Of a stretch of 5,748 nt of DNA, positions 5,718-5,748 are shown in pieces. The notes beneath the pieces are model-generated. The model searched no databases, was not told the origin of the DNA, and saw only the letters and a list, made by a program, of their open reading frames with translations. Each line of letters begins with the position of its first letter. Positions within the stretch are counted from its first letter, which is position 1. The stretch covers positions 1 to 5,748 of the forward strand of contig CAMLEF010000302.1 in the NCBI GenBank assembly GCA_946478675.1, written 5' to 3'. Origin of the DNA: an uncultured Flavobacteriales bacterium (lineage in GTDB: Bacteria; Bacteroidota; Bacteroidia; Palsa-965). The translations under genes were made by a program, and so were the position numbers.

Positions 5718-5748
5718 TCAGTTCATCGGGACTTCGATCACCAGCACT
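5718..5748 (-). CDS. C-terminal end of an unidentified minus-strand gene (truncated by window edge)
   Basis: Reading leftward from the edge, one minus-strand frame gives Val-Leu-Val-Ile-Glu-Val-Pro-Met-Asn and then TGA at 5720-5718. The hydrophobic, strand-like residues and the hairpin 22 nt beyond the stop suggest a real gene end. Only nine codons are visible, so no product can be named, and a chance open frame remains possible. Confidence 0.4.
   Translation of the reverse strand, partial: VLVIEVPMN

Overview
The window looks like a piece of a Bacteroidota chromosome with moderately high GC. Four signs support this. The large secreted protease ends in a type IX secretion (Por) sorting domain. 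The lipoprotein has an acidic, lysine-containing stretch directly after its lipobox cysteine. Two genes are preceded by exact matches to the Bacteroidota -7 promoter consensus TAnnTTTG. Shine-Dalgarno sequences are mostly absent.

Layout: positions 2-988 hold the 3' part of a plus-strand ClC-type anion channel/transporter with a C-terminal CBS pair. It converges on a block of four minus-strand genes. In transcription order (right to left) these are a secreted MORN-type repeat protein (5505-4696), the tRNA 2-thiouridylase MnmA (4694-3537), a small lipoprotein (3532-2807) and a secreted S8 subtilisin-like protease with a T9SS sorting domain (2742-1072). The first three are separated by 1 and 4 nt and almost certainly form one operon. 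The protease follows after 64 nt that hold a candidate promoter and a short periodic repeat. A further minus-strand gene probably ends at 5718, with only its last codons inside the window.

Between the convergent ClC and protease genes lies a long perfect hairpin with T-runs on both sides, a convincing bidirectional terminator. It is built from CATAG units at 8-9 nt spacing. A single-armed relative built from CACGGAG-like units at exactly 8-nt spacing abuts the lipoprotein stop codon at 2781-2806. A third, GC-rich hairpin at 5633-5695 lies between the right-edge gene and the MORN gene.

The genes do not form an obvious single pathway. MnmA is a housekeeping tRNA-modifying enzyme, and its operon partners are exported envelope proteins of unknown function. 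I see no mobile element, CRISPR array, tRNA, rRNA or riboswitch. I found no convincing new system. The points most worth checking are the periodic intergenic repeats, the CxxC-type active site of MnmA, and the close coupling of mnmA to envelope genes.
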